A program made the position numbers and the translations under genes. This document shows, piece by piece, positions 1 to 8,530 of a stretch of DNA of 64,000 bases. The stretch is from contig DXXM01000005.1 of NCBI GenBank assembly GCA_019416285.1, forward strand, positions 1 through 64,000, read 5' to 3'. The notes below the pieces were generated by a model. That model saw only the letters and a list, made by a program, of their open reading frames with translations. It did no database searches and was not told where the DNA came from. Origin of the DNA: Bacteroidales bacterium (GTDB lineage Bacteria > Bacteroidota > Bacteroidia > Bacteroidales > Muribaculaceae). The stretch's first letter is position 1, and every line of letters begins with the position of its first letter.

Positions 1-17
1 ATAACCGCCCCCTCTAC

Positions 18-62
18 GAGAGCCGGAAAGCTGAACCAATCAGCCCTCCGGCTCTTTTTTTG
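18..62 (+). terminator. Rho-independent terminator of a gene left of the window
   Basis: An 8-bp stem, AGAGCCGG (19-26) pairing with CCGGCTCT (48-55), is followed by a run of T to 62. This is a canonical plus-strand terminator, so the gene it serves lies before the window. Bases 63-156 show no other signal. Confidence 0.75.
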
Positions 63-156
63 TATCCCTTTCTACCCCTTCACATCTTCGCCTCCGCACC
101 TTTATCTTCCCTCCTCACTCCATTTTATAACCTCCGCCGTTTCCTCTCCACAAAAC

Positions 157-212
157 ATCCCGACGGCCATGTCAGAAACCAATAGCAGGCATTGACATGG
201 CCGTCGGGGTGT
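157..212 (-). terminator. Long inverted repeat, probable cdd terminator
   Basis: A perfect 15-bp inverted repeat (159-173 with 194-208) encloses a 20-base loop and extends further with one G:T pair. It sits just past the cdd stop codon on the minus strand. The trailing T run is short (GTTTTG on the minus strand), so termination is inferred rather than certain. Confidence 0.5.
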
Positions 213-232
213 ATTTGTATGCTCTCCGGGCC

Positions 233-706
233 TCAGAACTCGCTAAAGCAATAGGGGAGGGTGGAATTGACGGAGCGGAATATGTAGACCTTGTCTTTGC
301 CGGCGAGAATCACCGGTACGTTGTGTTTGGCAAGCGTCTCATACTCCAGCAGCGCCTGGCGGCACGCACCGCAGGGTGATATAGGTTTCTCCGTGGGATT
401 GCCGTCAGTGCCGCGGGCAGCGATGGCAATCATCTTGAAAGTGGCGTCGGGATAATTGGCGTGGGCATAGTAGGCCGCGGTGCGTTCAGCGCAGAGCCCC
501 GAAGGGTAGGCTGCGTTTTCCTGATTGGCTCCGGTCACTGTCTCGCCGTTTGAGAGCAGGATGGCCGCTCCCACATGGAATTTACTGTATGGTGCATAGC
601 TGCGGTAAGTCGACTTCCTGGCCAGCTCCACGAGATTCTTTTCCTCGGCCGTCAGCTCGTCCAGTGTAGCTTCCACGACCGGGATTGTGATGTCAAAATT
701 TCTCAT
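233..706 (-). CDS. cdd: Cytidine deaminase
   Basis: A 157-residue zinc-dependent cytidine/deoxycytidine deaminase that converts cytidine to uridine in pyrimidine salvage, in the cytosol. The signature is visible: the HAE-type motif appears as C-A-E at residues 72-74 (Cys72 as zinc ligand and Glu74 as proton shuttle), and P-C-G-A-C at 111-115 supplies the other two zinc cysteines (112, 115). This all-cysteine ligand set is typical of the small homotetrameric class. The ATG overlaps the stop of the upstream phosphatase gene by four bases (ATGA), so the two are probably translated together. A long inverted repeat follows the stop. Confidence 0.93.
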   Translation of the reverse strand: MRNFDITIPVVEATLDELTAEEKNLVELARKSTYRSYAPYSKFHVGAAILLSNGETVTGANQENAAYPSGLCAERTAAYYAHANYPDATFKMIAIAARGTDGNPTEKPISPCGACRQALLEYETLAKHNVPVILAGKDKVYIFRSVNSTLPYCFSEF

Positions 707-1254
707 TGGCGTTTATCTGTTTTTCGTTTGCAGGCATTGTATAGATTCCGGCATCCCTCGTCGAGCAGGTCGAGCACGAGCTCGAAACCCTCCGCACCCT
801 CGTAATACGGGTCCGGCACATAATCGTAGCGCGAACTGTCGGGAAAGAAGGCTGCCATGGGTATGATTTTCCTTTCCGCTTCAGGCGAAGGAGCGAGACG
901 CCGCAGATTTGCTATGTTAGATGCGTCCATACCGATTATCATGTCGAAGTCGAGGAAATCCTCACTATCGACCTGACGGCACGTGTGGACGAGCTCTAAG
1001 CCCCTTCGCCGCGCATGCACTCTCATGCGTCTGTCAGGCTGGTCACCTATATGATAGCTTCCGGTTCCGGCCGAGTCGATGACCCAGCCGGCCTCGTCGC
1101 CCTCGCTCTCCACGATGGAGCGCATGATGCCCTCGGCCGCCGGCGAGCGGCAGATGTTTCCGAGACACACGAACAGCACTCTCATGGGCTCTCCGGCTTC
1201 GTGTGACGCGATTATGGCGTCAATACGTTCTTTTGTATTTCTGTCGGCTTTCAT
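703..1254 (-). CDS. Low-molecular-weight protein tyrosine phosphatase
   Basis: A 183-residue cytosolic LMW-PTP. The P-loop C-L-G-N-I-C-R-S lies at residues 30-37 (catalytic Cys30, phosphate-binding Arg36) and the general-acid loop D-P-Y-Y at 148-151. The N-terminus is about 24 residues longer than usual before the first beta strand (V-L-F-V-C); the ATG at 1254 is the first in frame, and an internal Met at residue 24 is an alternative that would give a protein of standard length. The family dephosphorylates tyrosine on proteins, often in exopolysaccharide control, but no tyrosine kinase lies nearby. It overlaps cdd by 4 bp and is separated from lpxA by a terminator, so the two genes form their own transcription unit. 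Confidence 0.88.
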   Translation of the reverse strand: MKADRNTKERIDAIIASHEAGEPMRVLFVCLGNICRSPAAEGIMRSIVESEGDEAGWVIDSAGTGSYHIGDQPDRRMRVHARRRGLELVHTCRQVDSEDFLDFDMIIGMDASNIANLRRLAPSPEAERKIIPMAAFFPDSSRYDYVPDPYYEGAEGFELVLDLLDEGCRNLYNACKRKTDKRQ

Positions 1255-1326
1255 TTGATTCTGATGCGTGGGTATTGTTATATTGCAAAAGTAATAAAAT
1301 AAACGGAGAGGGAGGCAAAATGGTTG

Positions 1327-1368
1327 AAAAAAGCACCGCCCCGGGCATTTCGCTGTCCGGGGCGGTGG
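1327..1368 (-). terminator. Strong terminator after the efflux/lpxA operon
   Basis: On the minus strand, the stem CACCGCCCCGG / CCGGGGCGGTG with an 11-12 base loop is followed by CTTTTTT. The plus-strand arms lie at 1334-1345 and 1357-1367. It separates lpxA from the phosphatase gene. Confidence 0.85.
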
Positions 1369-1390
1369 CTTGCTTATAGGTAATTTCGCT

Positions 1391-2179
1391 TTACTCTTCG
1401 AGGTCCTTCGGGATGGCTACGATACGGAGATTATTGCTGCGGATAAACGACAGGATATTGTCGCGTTCCGGAGTCTGCTCAACGTCGGCGTCAATGCGCT
1501 GGAGGGCGTTGAACACCGAAGTGCCAGTCTGATAGATGTGGCGGTAGCATTTTGCTATATCGTCGATTCTCTCCTCGCTCATACCCTGTTTGCGCAGGAT
1601 GGTCGCGTTGACACCGAAATAGGCTGTCGGGTTGTGGGCCATGATGCAGAAAGGGGGCACATTGCCGGTGATACGGCATCCGCCCTTGATGAGCACCCAG
1701 TCGCCCACGCGCGAATTTTCATGAACCACGGCGCTTGACGAGAGAATCGTGCACTCGCCGATTTCCACATCGCCGGCGATGGAGACATTGTTGCCGATGA
1801 CGTCCTTGCCCTTGAGATGCGAGTCGTGGCCCACGTGAGAGTTGGCCATGAGGAACGAGCCGCTGCCGATACGGGTCCCACCCTCCGGAGCAATGCCGCG
1901 GTTGATGATGACGTTTTCACGTATCACGACATTGTCGCCGACGAAGCAGTAGGTGAAGCCGCCTTTCCAGCGGAAATCCTGGGGATCGGCGCCCACGATT
2001 GCGCCCTGATAGACTTTGCAGTTCTTTCCGATTCGCGAGCCGCGGATGATGCTTGCGAAGGGCATGATGACTGTGTTGTCGCCTATTTCCACATCCTTGT
2101 CGATATAGGCGAAGGGGTGGATGGTGACGTTCTCGCCGAGTTTGGCCGAGGGGTCGATATGTGCTTTGTCGCTAATCAT
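1391..2179 (-). CDS. lpxA: LpxA-type acyl-ACP--UDP-GlcNAc O-acyltransferase
   Basis: A 262-residue left-handed beta-helix acyltransferase. Hexapeptide repeats (I-G-x-x-x-x-I pattern) fill the first two thirds and a helical C-terminal region follows (from about residue 190, motif N-P-T-A-Y-F-G-V-N). The family transfers 3-hydroxyacyl chains from ACP to UDP-GlcNAc, the first step of lipid A synthesis. The catalytic histidine context N-S-H-V-G-H-D is kept. I use the ATG at 2179, which matches the family start and leaves 34 bp to the efflux gene; a longer reading to 2230 would overlap that gene. It is the last gene of the RND pump operon. In Bacteroides the main lpxA usually sits beside lpxD and lpxC-fabZ, so this copy may be a paralogue. 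Confidence 0.78.
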   Translation of the reverse strand: MISDKAHIDPSAKLGENVTIHPFAYIDKDVEIGDNTVIMPFASIIRGSRIGKNCKVYQGAIVGADPQDFRWKGGFTYCFVGDNVVIRENVIINRGIAPEGGTRIGSGSFLMANSHVGHDSHLKGKDVIGNNVSIAGDVEIGECTILSSSAVVHENSRVGDWVLIKGGCRITGNVPPFCIMAHNPTAYFGVNATILRKQGMSEERIDDIAKCYRHIYQTGTSVFNALQRIDADVEQTPERDNILSFIRSNNLRIVAIPKDLEE

Positions 2180-2213
2180 GATGGTTTGTTTAAGAGGTAT
2201 GAGACTGTGTGAT

Positions 2214-3599
2214 TTATCGGCCGCCGCCAAGGTTCTGGTAAAGGTTGATTATAGAGCGGGCGGTGGTGAGATTAGTGGTGATCTGTGCGGTCTGGGCTCC
2301 GAGCAGATTCTTCTGTGCGGTGAGCACCTCAAGATAGGTGGTCGAGCCGTCGAAGAGAAGAAGCTCGTTGGTGATGTCCACGGCCTTCGCGAGATTCTCG
2401 ACCTGGAGGGCGAGCCACTGCTGCTTCTGTGTGCTCTTCTCGTAGACGGTCATGGCGTCGCTCACGTCGGCGGCAGCGCTCATGAGGGTATATTCGAAGT
2501 TGTTGAGAGCCTGCTTCTGCTGAGCCTTCGCAGCCTCAAGACGGGCGATGTTCTGGCCGCGCGAGAAGATGGGAGCTGTCAGGCTACCTGCAAGCTGGAT
2601 GAACCAGTCGCCGGGATTCCGCACGAATCCGCCCAGGAGGTTGGTGAAACCGCCGTTGGCAGTGATGTTGAGGCTCGGATAGAAAGCGGCGCGGGCCGAA
2701 GCTGTCGAGTAGTAGGCCGAAGCGAGAGCCATTTCCGAAGCGCGCACGTCGGGACGGGCGGCGAGCTCAGCCATCGGGATGGCAGTGCGCTTCATCACGG
2801 GCACGTTGATTGAAGCGTCGGGTGAGATGGTCCAGGTCTGCGGCATCTCGTTGAGAAGCAGCGACAGAGTGTTGTTCGACTCGTGGAGCGACAGCTCGAT
2901 GTCGGTAATCGAAGCCTCGATGCTGTAATACTGCGCGAGGCTCTGCACCACTGCGTCCTCTCTCAGACGTCCGGCTTCCTTGAGGTTGCGCATCACGTTG
3001 ACGCTCTCCTTCCAGAGTTCAGAGGTCTCGCGCGAGAGCTTGAGCTGCGCTTCGAGAGCGGCGATGGAGTAGTAGCACTGGGCTACACCGGCGATAATCT
3101 GCGAGCGCACGGCCTGTTCGTAAGCCTTGCTCTGAAGCTCGGCCATCTGAGCGCCGCGCTTGGTGTTGAGAATCTTGCCGAAGATGTCCACCTCCCAGTT
3201 CACCGCGAGGGGAAGCTGGTAGGTCCAGCTGAAATCATTGTCGGCATACTTCGCACCGGCGCCGTTGGGATTCAGGGCGAGCGACGGGAGATAGCTCAGT
3301 TTGGCACCCTTGAGCTGCGCGTGGGCAATGTCTACGTTGAGTTTGGCGTTGCGCAGGTCCTTGTTGTTGGCGAGCGCGCGGTCAATGAGGTCCACGAGGG
3401 TCGGGTCGGTGAATACCTGGCGCCAAGAGAGATTGCCGAAGGCGGTGGAATCCTCCTCAGCCTTGAGAGCCTCGGCATACTCCTTCACGATGCGGCTGTC
3501 GACGTCATTGACATCATATTTCTTATAAATCCCGCAGCCTGTGAGCGTCGACACGCCCAGTCCGACTGCGATGACAAGTGAAAAATTCTTGAATTTCAT
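2214..3599 (-). CDS. RND efflux outer-membrane channel lipoprotein (TolC/NodT family)
   Basis: A 461-residue outer-membrane factor. The N-terminus is a lipoprotein signal peptide with lipobox L-T-G-C at residues 19-22. The rest shows the internal duplication and long amphipathic helices of the TolC fold (for example A-E-L-Q-S-K-A-Y-E-Q-A-V-R repeating heptads and the A-R-P-D-V-R motif near residue 285 that marks the second repeat). It forms the exit duct of the tripartite pump encoded just upstream, receiving substrate from the inner-membrane permease through the adaptor. It lies 91 bp downstream of the permease gene and 34 bp before lpxA, in the same direction. Confidence 0.92.
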   Translation of the reverse strand: MKFKNFSLVIAVGLGVSTLTGCGIYKKYDVNDVDSRIVKEYAEALKAEEDSTAFGNLSWRQVFTDPTLVDLIDRALANNKDLRNAKLNVDIAHAQLKGAKLSYLPSLALNPNGAGAKYADNDFSWTYQLPLAVNWEVDIFGKILNTKRGAQMAELQSKAYEQAVRSQIIAGVAQCYYSIAALEAQLKLSRETSELWKESVNVMRNLKEAGRLREDAVVQSLAQYYSIEASITDIELSLHESNNTLSLLLNEMPQTWTISPDASINVPVMKRTAIPMAELAARPDVRASEMALASAYYSTASARAAFYPSLNITANGGFTNLLGGFVRNPGDWFIQLAGSLTAPIFSRGQNIARLEAAKAQQKQALNNFEYTLMSAAADVSDAMTVYEKSTQKQQWLALQVENLAKAVDITNELLLFDGSTTYLEVLTAQKNLLGAQTAQITTNLTTARSIINLYQNLGGGR

Positions 3600-3690
3600 T
3601 GCGGTTATGAATGGTGTTGACTTTGATTTGCCCGGGCGTCCGCTCCGCGCCGGCTTCAGGAGGCGGCGCGGAGTGTGACGGAACCTGGGT

Positions 3691-6600
3691 TTATCGGTTG
3701 GACTCGGGAGTGTACTGCTCGATTTCGTTCTCGATGCCTTCGTTGTCGGTATCCTCCCACTTGAGCGGAGTGATCTTCTCCTGAATCTTCTGGAAGATTA
3801 CGAACAGGGCCGGCACGATGAGTACCTGGAGAATCATACCGATGAGCATACCGCCGATTGAACCTGTACCGAGTGCGCGGTTACCGTTTGCACCGGCGCC
3901 GGTGGCGAACATCATCGGGAGCAGACCGATAATCATGGCGAGCGAGGTCATGAGGATAGGACGCAGACGCGCGGTGGCACCCTGGATGGCGGCATTGACA
4001 ACCGACATACCTGTGCGGCGGCGCTCGACGGCGAACTCGACGATAAGGATGGCGTTCTTCGCCAAGAGACCGATGAGCATGATGAGTGCGATCTGGAGAT
4101 AGATATTGTTGGAGATGTCAAATATCTGAGCGAAGATGAACGTGCCCATCAGACCGAAGGGTATCGAGAAGATTACGGCGAAGGGGAGAATGTAGCTCTC
4201 ATACTGCGCCGAGAGGAGCAGGTAGACGAATAGGAGACAGAGACCGAAGATGATGGCGGTGGTCGAACCTGCGCCCGACGATGCCTCCTCACGGGTCATA
4301 CCTGAGTATTCATAACCGAAACCTGCCGGAAGTGTCTCAGCCGCCACGCGCTCGATGGCTGCGAGACAGTCACCCGAGGTGTAGCCCGGAGCCGGCTGAC
4401 CGGTCACGGAGATTGACTGGAACATGTTGAAGCGGTTCAGAAGGTCGGGGCCGTAAACCTTGGTGAGCGTTACGAAGTTAGCCACCGATGCCATCTCGGA
4501 GCCGTTGCGCACCTTGATGGAGGCGAGTGTCTCGGGGCTCACACGGGCCTCGGGCGATGCCTGCATCATCACGCGGTAGATTTTACCGAAACGGTTGAAG
4601 TTAGACACATACATACCGCCGTAGTAACCCTGGAGGGTGGAGAGTATGTCCTTCGGCGAAATTCCGGCCTGTTTAGCCTTGGCAGCGTCGATGTCTATCA
4701 TATACTGCGGGAAGGTCGGGTTGAAGGTGGTGTAGGCTGCCTGCACTTCCGGCTGCTGGTTGAGCTGGCCGAGGAAGGCCTGAACCACGGCGAAGAAGTC
4801 GTTGACATCGCCGCCGGTCTTGTCCTGCATCTTGATTTCAAAACCGTTGGTCAGCGAGTAGCCGGTGATCATAGGGGGTGCGAAAATCATCACGCGGCCG
4901 TCCTTGATCACTGAGGTCAGACCGTAGAGTTTCATGAGGATGGCCTGTGAGGTCTGGTCTGCCTGTTTGCGGTCCTCCCAGTTCTTGAGCTTGAGGATGA
5001 ACGTACCGTAGGTCGCACCCTGTCCTGCCATGAAGCTGTAGCCCGATATTTTCTGTCGGTACTCGATTTCAGGCACCTGGGCCAGAAGGCCGTCGAGCTG
5101 GTTAAGCACCTCGTCAGTACGTTCCTGCGATGTGCCCGGGGGCATGTCGACCATACAGAAAAGCACTCCGGTGTCCTCGTTGGGCACGAGGGTCGATGTG
5201 GTGATGCTCATGAGCCATACAAGCACGGCTATAACGGCGGCAACAATCGAGAATGAGGTGATTTTGTGGTTGATGAAGAATGAGGTCGATCTGTTGTAGA
5301 CCTTCAGGATACGGTTGAAACCGATTTCAAAGCCCTTGTGGAAACGCTTGCCGAAGATACCGAGTATGGTGATGACGGCGCAGACGCTTGCTATGCCGAG
5401 CTGGAGGGGCTTGTGAATGTTGTACCATCCGAGCACCATGAAGGTGATGGTGGCTGCGAGGAAAGCGAAGGTAATCAGCGGGGGCAGGTCGAGAGTGAAG
5501 CGGCGCTTGGCCTCTTTGACCACGGCTTCGCCTGCAGCGGTGTAGGCTTTGCCCATGCGTTCCTTGAGTGTGGAGTCATCATGACCCTTGAGGAACACGG
5601 CGCAGAGTGCGGGAGAGAGGGTGAGCGCGTTGAGTGCCGACAGACCGATGGCTATGGCCATGGTCAGACCGAACTGGCGGTAGAACACACCCGTGGTGCC
5701 CGACATGAACGACACGGGGATGAATACGAGCATCATGACGAGGGTAATCGAGATGATGGCGCCGCCGATTTCTCCCATCGCGTCTATCGAGGCTTTGCGA
5801 GCGCTCTTGTAGCCCACATCCAGTTTGGCGTGAACCGCCTCGACGACCACAATAGCGTCGTCGACCACAATCGCAATCGCCAGCACCAAAGCCGAGAGGG
5901 TGATAAGGTTGATGGAGAATCCGATAAGATTCATGAAGAAGAAAGTACCGACGAGGGCCACAGGGATGGCAATCGCGGGGATGATGGTCGAGCGGATGTC
6001 CTGGAGGAACACGTAAACCACGAAGAACACGAGGATGAACGCTTCGATAAGGGTCTTGATAACCTCATGGATTGAGGCGTTGAGGAAGTCATTGTTGTTC
6101 ATCGGGACTGCGATGGCGAGACCGGCGGGAAGGTCTTTCTTCATAGAGTCAACCACCTTGAGACAGTCGTTGATGATCTGAGTTGCGTTGGAGCCTGCTG
6201 TCTGGAACACGATACAGCTCGTCGACGCATAGCCGTTGAGCGAGTTGGAGAAGCCGTAGGTCACACGGCCGAGCTCGATTTCGGCCACGTCGCCGAGACG
6301 GAGCACCTCGCCTGTCGGCTTGGCGGCAACCACGATGTCCTCGAACTGTTCGGGCGTGGTCAGACGGCCCTTGTATTTCATCGTGTACTGGAAGCTCTGT
6401 TTACCCTGTTCGCCGAAAGCGCCCGGAGCGGCCTCGATGTTCTGCTCCGCGAGAGCGAAGGAGATGTCGCTCGGCACGAGGCCGTATTGCGCCATCACAT
6501 CGGGCTTCAGCCAGATTCGCATCGAATAGTCGGCGCCGAATGACATAACGTCGCCCACACCCGACACACGCTGCAGCTGGGGAATCATGTTGATTTTCGC

Positions 6601-7074
6601 ATAGTTGTCGAGGAATTCCTGGGTATAGTTGCCCGACTCGTCATAGAGGGCCACCATGAGAAGCATGGAGCTCTGACGCTTCTGGGTAAGCACACCCACC
6701 TGCGTTACTTCGGCGGGGAGGAGGTTCTGGGCCTTGGCCACGCGGTTCTGCACGTCGACGGCGGCCATGTCAGGGTCGAATCCCTGCTCGAAATACACTG
6801 TGATGTCGGCCGAACCGGTGTTGGTGGCAGTCGATTCCATGTAGGTCATGCCTTCCGCACCGTTGATTGACTCCTCGAGGGGAGCGATGACGGAGTTAAG
6901 CACTGCCTGCGCATTGGCACCCGTATAGGTGGTCGACACGCGGATGGTAGGAGGCGCGATGTCCGGGAACTGGGTGACCGGTAGCGAGAAGAGTCCGATC
7001 AGACCGAGTAGCACGATGAAGATCGAAATCACCGTCGACAGCACCGGCCTGTTGATGAATCTATCTAATTTCAT
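3691..7074 (-). CDS. RND multidrug efflux permease (AcrB/HAE1 family)
   Basis: An inner-membrane proton-driven drug exporter of 1127 residues. It shows the N-terminal F-I-x-R-P-V-L-S-T-V-I helix, two large periplasmic porter loops, and the proton-relay segment V-V-D-D-A-I-V-V-V-E in TM4 (about residue 405). The protein is longer than the usual 1030-1060 residues. The extra length appears as an insertion at about residues 510-590, between TM6 and the loop before TM7, which contains two additional hydrophobic stretches (L-I-T-F-A-F-L-A-A and G-I-A-S-V-C-A-V-I-T). It forms an operon with the adaptor (45 bp upstream) and channel (91 bp downstream). No local regulator is present. Confidence 0.95.
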   Translation of the reverse strand: MKLDRFINRPVLSTVISIFIVLLGLIGLFSLPVTQFPDIAPPTIRVSTTYTGANAQAVLNSVIAPLEESINGAEGMTYMESTATNTGSADITVYFEQGFDPDMAAVDVQNRVAKAQNLLPAEVTQVGVLTQKRQSSMLLMVALYDESGNYTQEFLDNYAKINMIPQLQRVSGVGDVMSFGADYSMRIWLKPDVMAQYGLVPSDISFALAEQNIEAAPGAFGEQGKQSFQYTMKYKGRLTTPEQFEDIVVAAKPTGEVLRLGDVAEIELGRVTYGFSNSLNGYASTSCIVFQTAGSNATQIINDCLKVVDSMKKDLPAGLAIAVPMNNNDFLNASIHEVIKTLIEAFILVFFVVYVFLQDIRSTIIPAIAIPVALVGTFFFMNLIGFSINLITLSALVLAIAIVVDDAIVVVEAVHAKLDVGYKSARKASIDAMGEIGGAIISITLVMMLVFIPVSFMSGTTGVFYRQFGLTMAIAIGLSALNALTLSPALCAVFLKGHDDSTLKERMGKAYTAAGEAVVKEAKRRFTLDLPPLITFAFLAATITFMVLGWYNIHKPLQLGIASVCAVITILGIFGKRFHKGFEIGFNRILKVYNRSTSFFINHKITSFSIVAAVIAVLVWLMSITTSTLVPNEDTGVLFCMVDMPPGTSQERTDEVLNQLDGLLAQVPEIEYRQKISGYSFMAGQGATYGTFILKLKNWEDRKQADQTSQAILMKLYGLTSVIKDGRVMIFAPPMITGYSLTNGFEIKMQDKTGGDVNDFFAVVQAFLGQLNQQPEVQAAYTTFNPTFPQYMIDIDAAKAKQAGISPKDILSTLQGYYGGMYVSNFNRFGKIYRVMMQASPEARVSPETLASIKVRNGSEMASVANFVTLTKVYGPDLLNRFNMFQSISVTGQPAPGYTSGDCLAAIERVAAETLPAGFGYEYSGMTREEASSGAGSTTAIIFGLCLLFVYLLLSAQYESYILPFAVIFSIPFGLMGTFIFAQIFDISNNIYLQIALIMLIGLLAKNAILIVEFAVERRRTGMSVVNAAIQGATARLRPILMTSLAMIIGLLPMMFATGAGANGNRALGTGSIGGMLIGMILQVLIVPALFVIFQKIQEKITPLKWEDTDNEGIENEIEQYTPESNR

Positions 7075-7119
7075 TGGTGTTTACACTTATAAAATAATGT
7101 GTTTCCGTTTTTGTCTTTC

Positions 7120-8304
7120 TTATTTGGCTGCGGGAGCCTGCTGCTGGGCGGCTGCGTCGGCGGGGGCTGCTGCGCGGGGTGCCACCGGGTTGATGGTCAT
7201 GCCGTCGGAGAGCTTTGTACCCACTCCCTCGATGGCGATGCGCTGGCCTGCCTTCAGTCCGGATGTCACTACGAAGCTCTTGCCGTCATTGTTGGCCTCG
7301 ATGGTGATAGGAGTGGAGACAACTTTGTTGGAATCATTGACCACGTAGGCGAAGCGGCGGTCCTGAAGCTCGAAAGTGGCCTTCTGGGGAATCATGATTA
7401 CGCTCTCCTGGGTGTCGGGGATGATAATCTGGCCTGTACCGCCCGAGCGGAGGATGCCGTTGGGGTTGTTGAAGAGGGCACGCACGCTCGATGCGCCGGT
7501 GTTGTTGTCGATTACTCCGGAAACGGTGGCAACCTTGCCGGTGAGAGGATACATGGTGCCGTCATTGAGTCGGAGCTGAACCTCGGGCATAGCCTTGATT
7601 GCGGCGTCGATGCTGCGGGTACCGTCGCCGAGCAGGTTCAGGAGGTCCTTCTCTGTGAGCGAGAAGTAGGCATAGACCTGCGAGTTGTCGCTGACGGTGG
7701 TCAGGGGCTGTGCCGACGAGGGCGAGGCGAGCGAGCCTTCACGGTTGGGGATGGTGCCCACGTAGCCGTCGCTCGGAGAGGTCACTACGGTATATGACAG
7801 GTTTTTCTGTGCTGTCGCAAGCGCTGCCTTGGCGTTGGCGAGCTGGGCCTGGGCCTGTGCGAGCGAGTTCTGCGAGAGCTGATATTCATATTCGCTGATG
7901 ATGTTCTTGTCAAAGAGCGCTTTCTTGCTGTCGGCTGTCATCTTGGCGGTGTTGACTGCTGTCTGAGCGTTGTTCACAGCGGCGCGGGCCTGGTCGACGG
8001 CTGCCTGGAAAGTCACCTGGTCGAGTGTGAAGAGAACCTGGCCTTTGCGGACGTGCTGGCCCTCGTCCACATTAACCTTGGTGATGAATCCTGTCACCTG
8101 CGGACGGATGTCGATGTCTGTCTTACCCTTGATAGTAGCCGGGAGGGTCGTCTGTAAGTCGGCTGTCTGAGGCTCGAGGGTGATAGTGGCGATTTCGGGT
8201 GCGGGGGCCTGCATTTGCTGCTGATTTTTCGAGCATGAGGGAAGCAAAGCCACGGCTGCGAGCATCATACCGATGCTGCTTTTCGATAACGCGATGGATT
8301 TCAT
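7120..8304 (-). CDS. RND efflux periplasmic adaptor lipoprotein (AcrA/MexA family)
   Basis: A 394-residue membrane-fusion protein. Lipobox L-P-S-C at residues 22-25; lipoyl half-motifs around residues 60-100 (G-F-I-T-K-V-N-V-D-E-G-Q-H-V-R-K-G-Q) and 175-200; a central coiled-coil hairpin (about 95-165) rich in Ala and Gln; a beta-barrel and membrane-proximal domain follow. The C-terminal tail is Ala/Pro-rich. It anchors in the inner membrane and links the permease to the outer-membrane channel. It is the first gene of the operon; a minus-strand box TAACTTTG (8372-8365) lies 61 bp upstream. Divergent to the Fsr-type exporter. Confidence 0.94.
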   Translation of the reverse strand: MKSIALSKSSIGMMLAAVALLPSCSKNQQQMQAPAPEIATITLEPQTADLQTTLPATIKGKTDIDIRPQVTGFITKVNVDEGQHVRKGQVLFTLDQVTFQAAVDQARAAVNNAQTAVNTAKMTADSKKALFDKNIISEYEYQLSQNSLAQAQAQLANAKAALATAQKNLSYTVVTSPSDGYVGTIPNREGSLASPSSAQPLTTVSDNSQVYAYFSLTEKDLLNLLGDGTRSIDAAIKAMPEVQLRLNDGTMYPLTGKVATVSGVIDNNTGASSVRALFNNPNGILRSGGTGQIIIPDTQESVIMIPQKATFELQDRRFAYVVNDSNKVVSTPITIEANNDGKSFVVTSGLKAGQRIAIEGVGTKLSDGMTINPVAPRAAAPADAAAQQQAPAAK

Positions 8305-8364
8305 TGTCTTACTTTTCTTTACTTATTATATACCGATTTTGTTATTTTCGTAAATTTTAACGTG

Positions 8365-8372
8365 CAAAGTTA
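8365..8372 (-). promoter_or_regulatory. Promoter -7 box for the RND efflux operon
   Basis: Minus-strand TAACTTTG matches the Bacteroidetes TAnnTTTG box, 61 bp before the adaptor start. No good TTTG -33 box was found at the expected spacing. Confidence 0.5.
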
Positions 8373-8472
8373 CCAAAGATTTGGTCGAAAAAAGTAAAAA
8401 GTAACAATAAAAAATGTTATAATTGACGCAAAAGCCCTCATTTATTCCATTTTTGACCAATCACTCACTGTC

Positions 8473-8504
8473 TTTAACAAATTAAAAATTTCTTATTACC
8501 TTTG
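8473..8504 (+). promoter_or_regulatory. Promoter of the Fsr-type exporter
   Basis: TTTA (8473-8476, one mismatch to TTTG), 20 bases, then TACCTTTG (8497-8504). The ATG follows 26 bases later. Confidence 0.6.
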
Positions 8505-8530
8505 CACCCTCCAATTTTACCATCAGAATC

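Noticed and set aside
5338..6075. 245-codon plus-strand frame within the RND permease
   Set aside because: It is antisense to the conserved transmembrane core and rich in Glu, Asp and His as expected for a shadow of hydrophobic segments.
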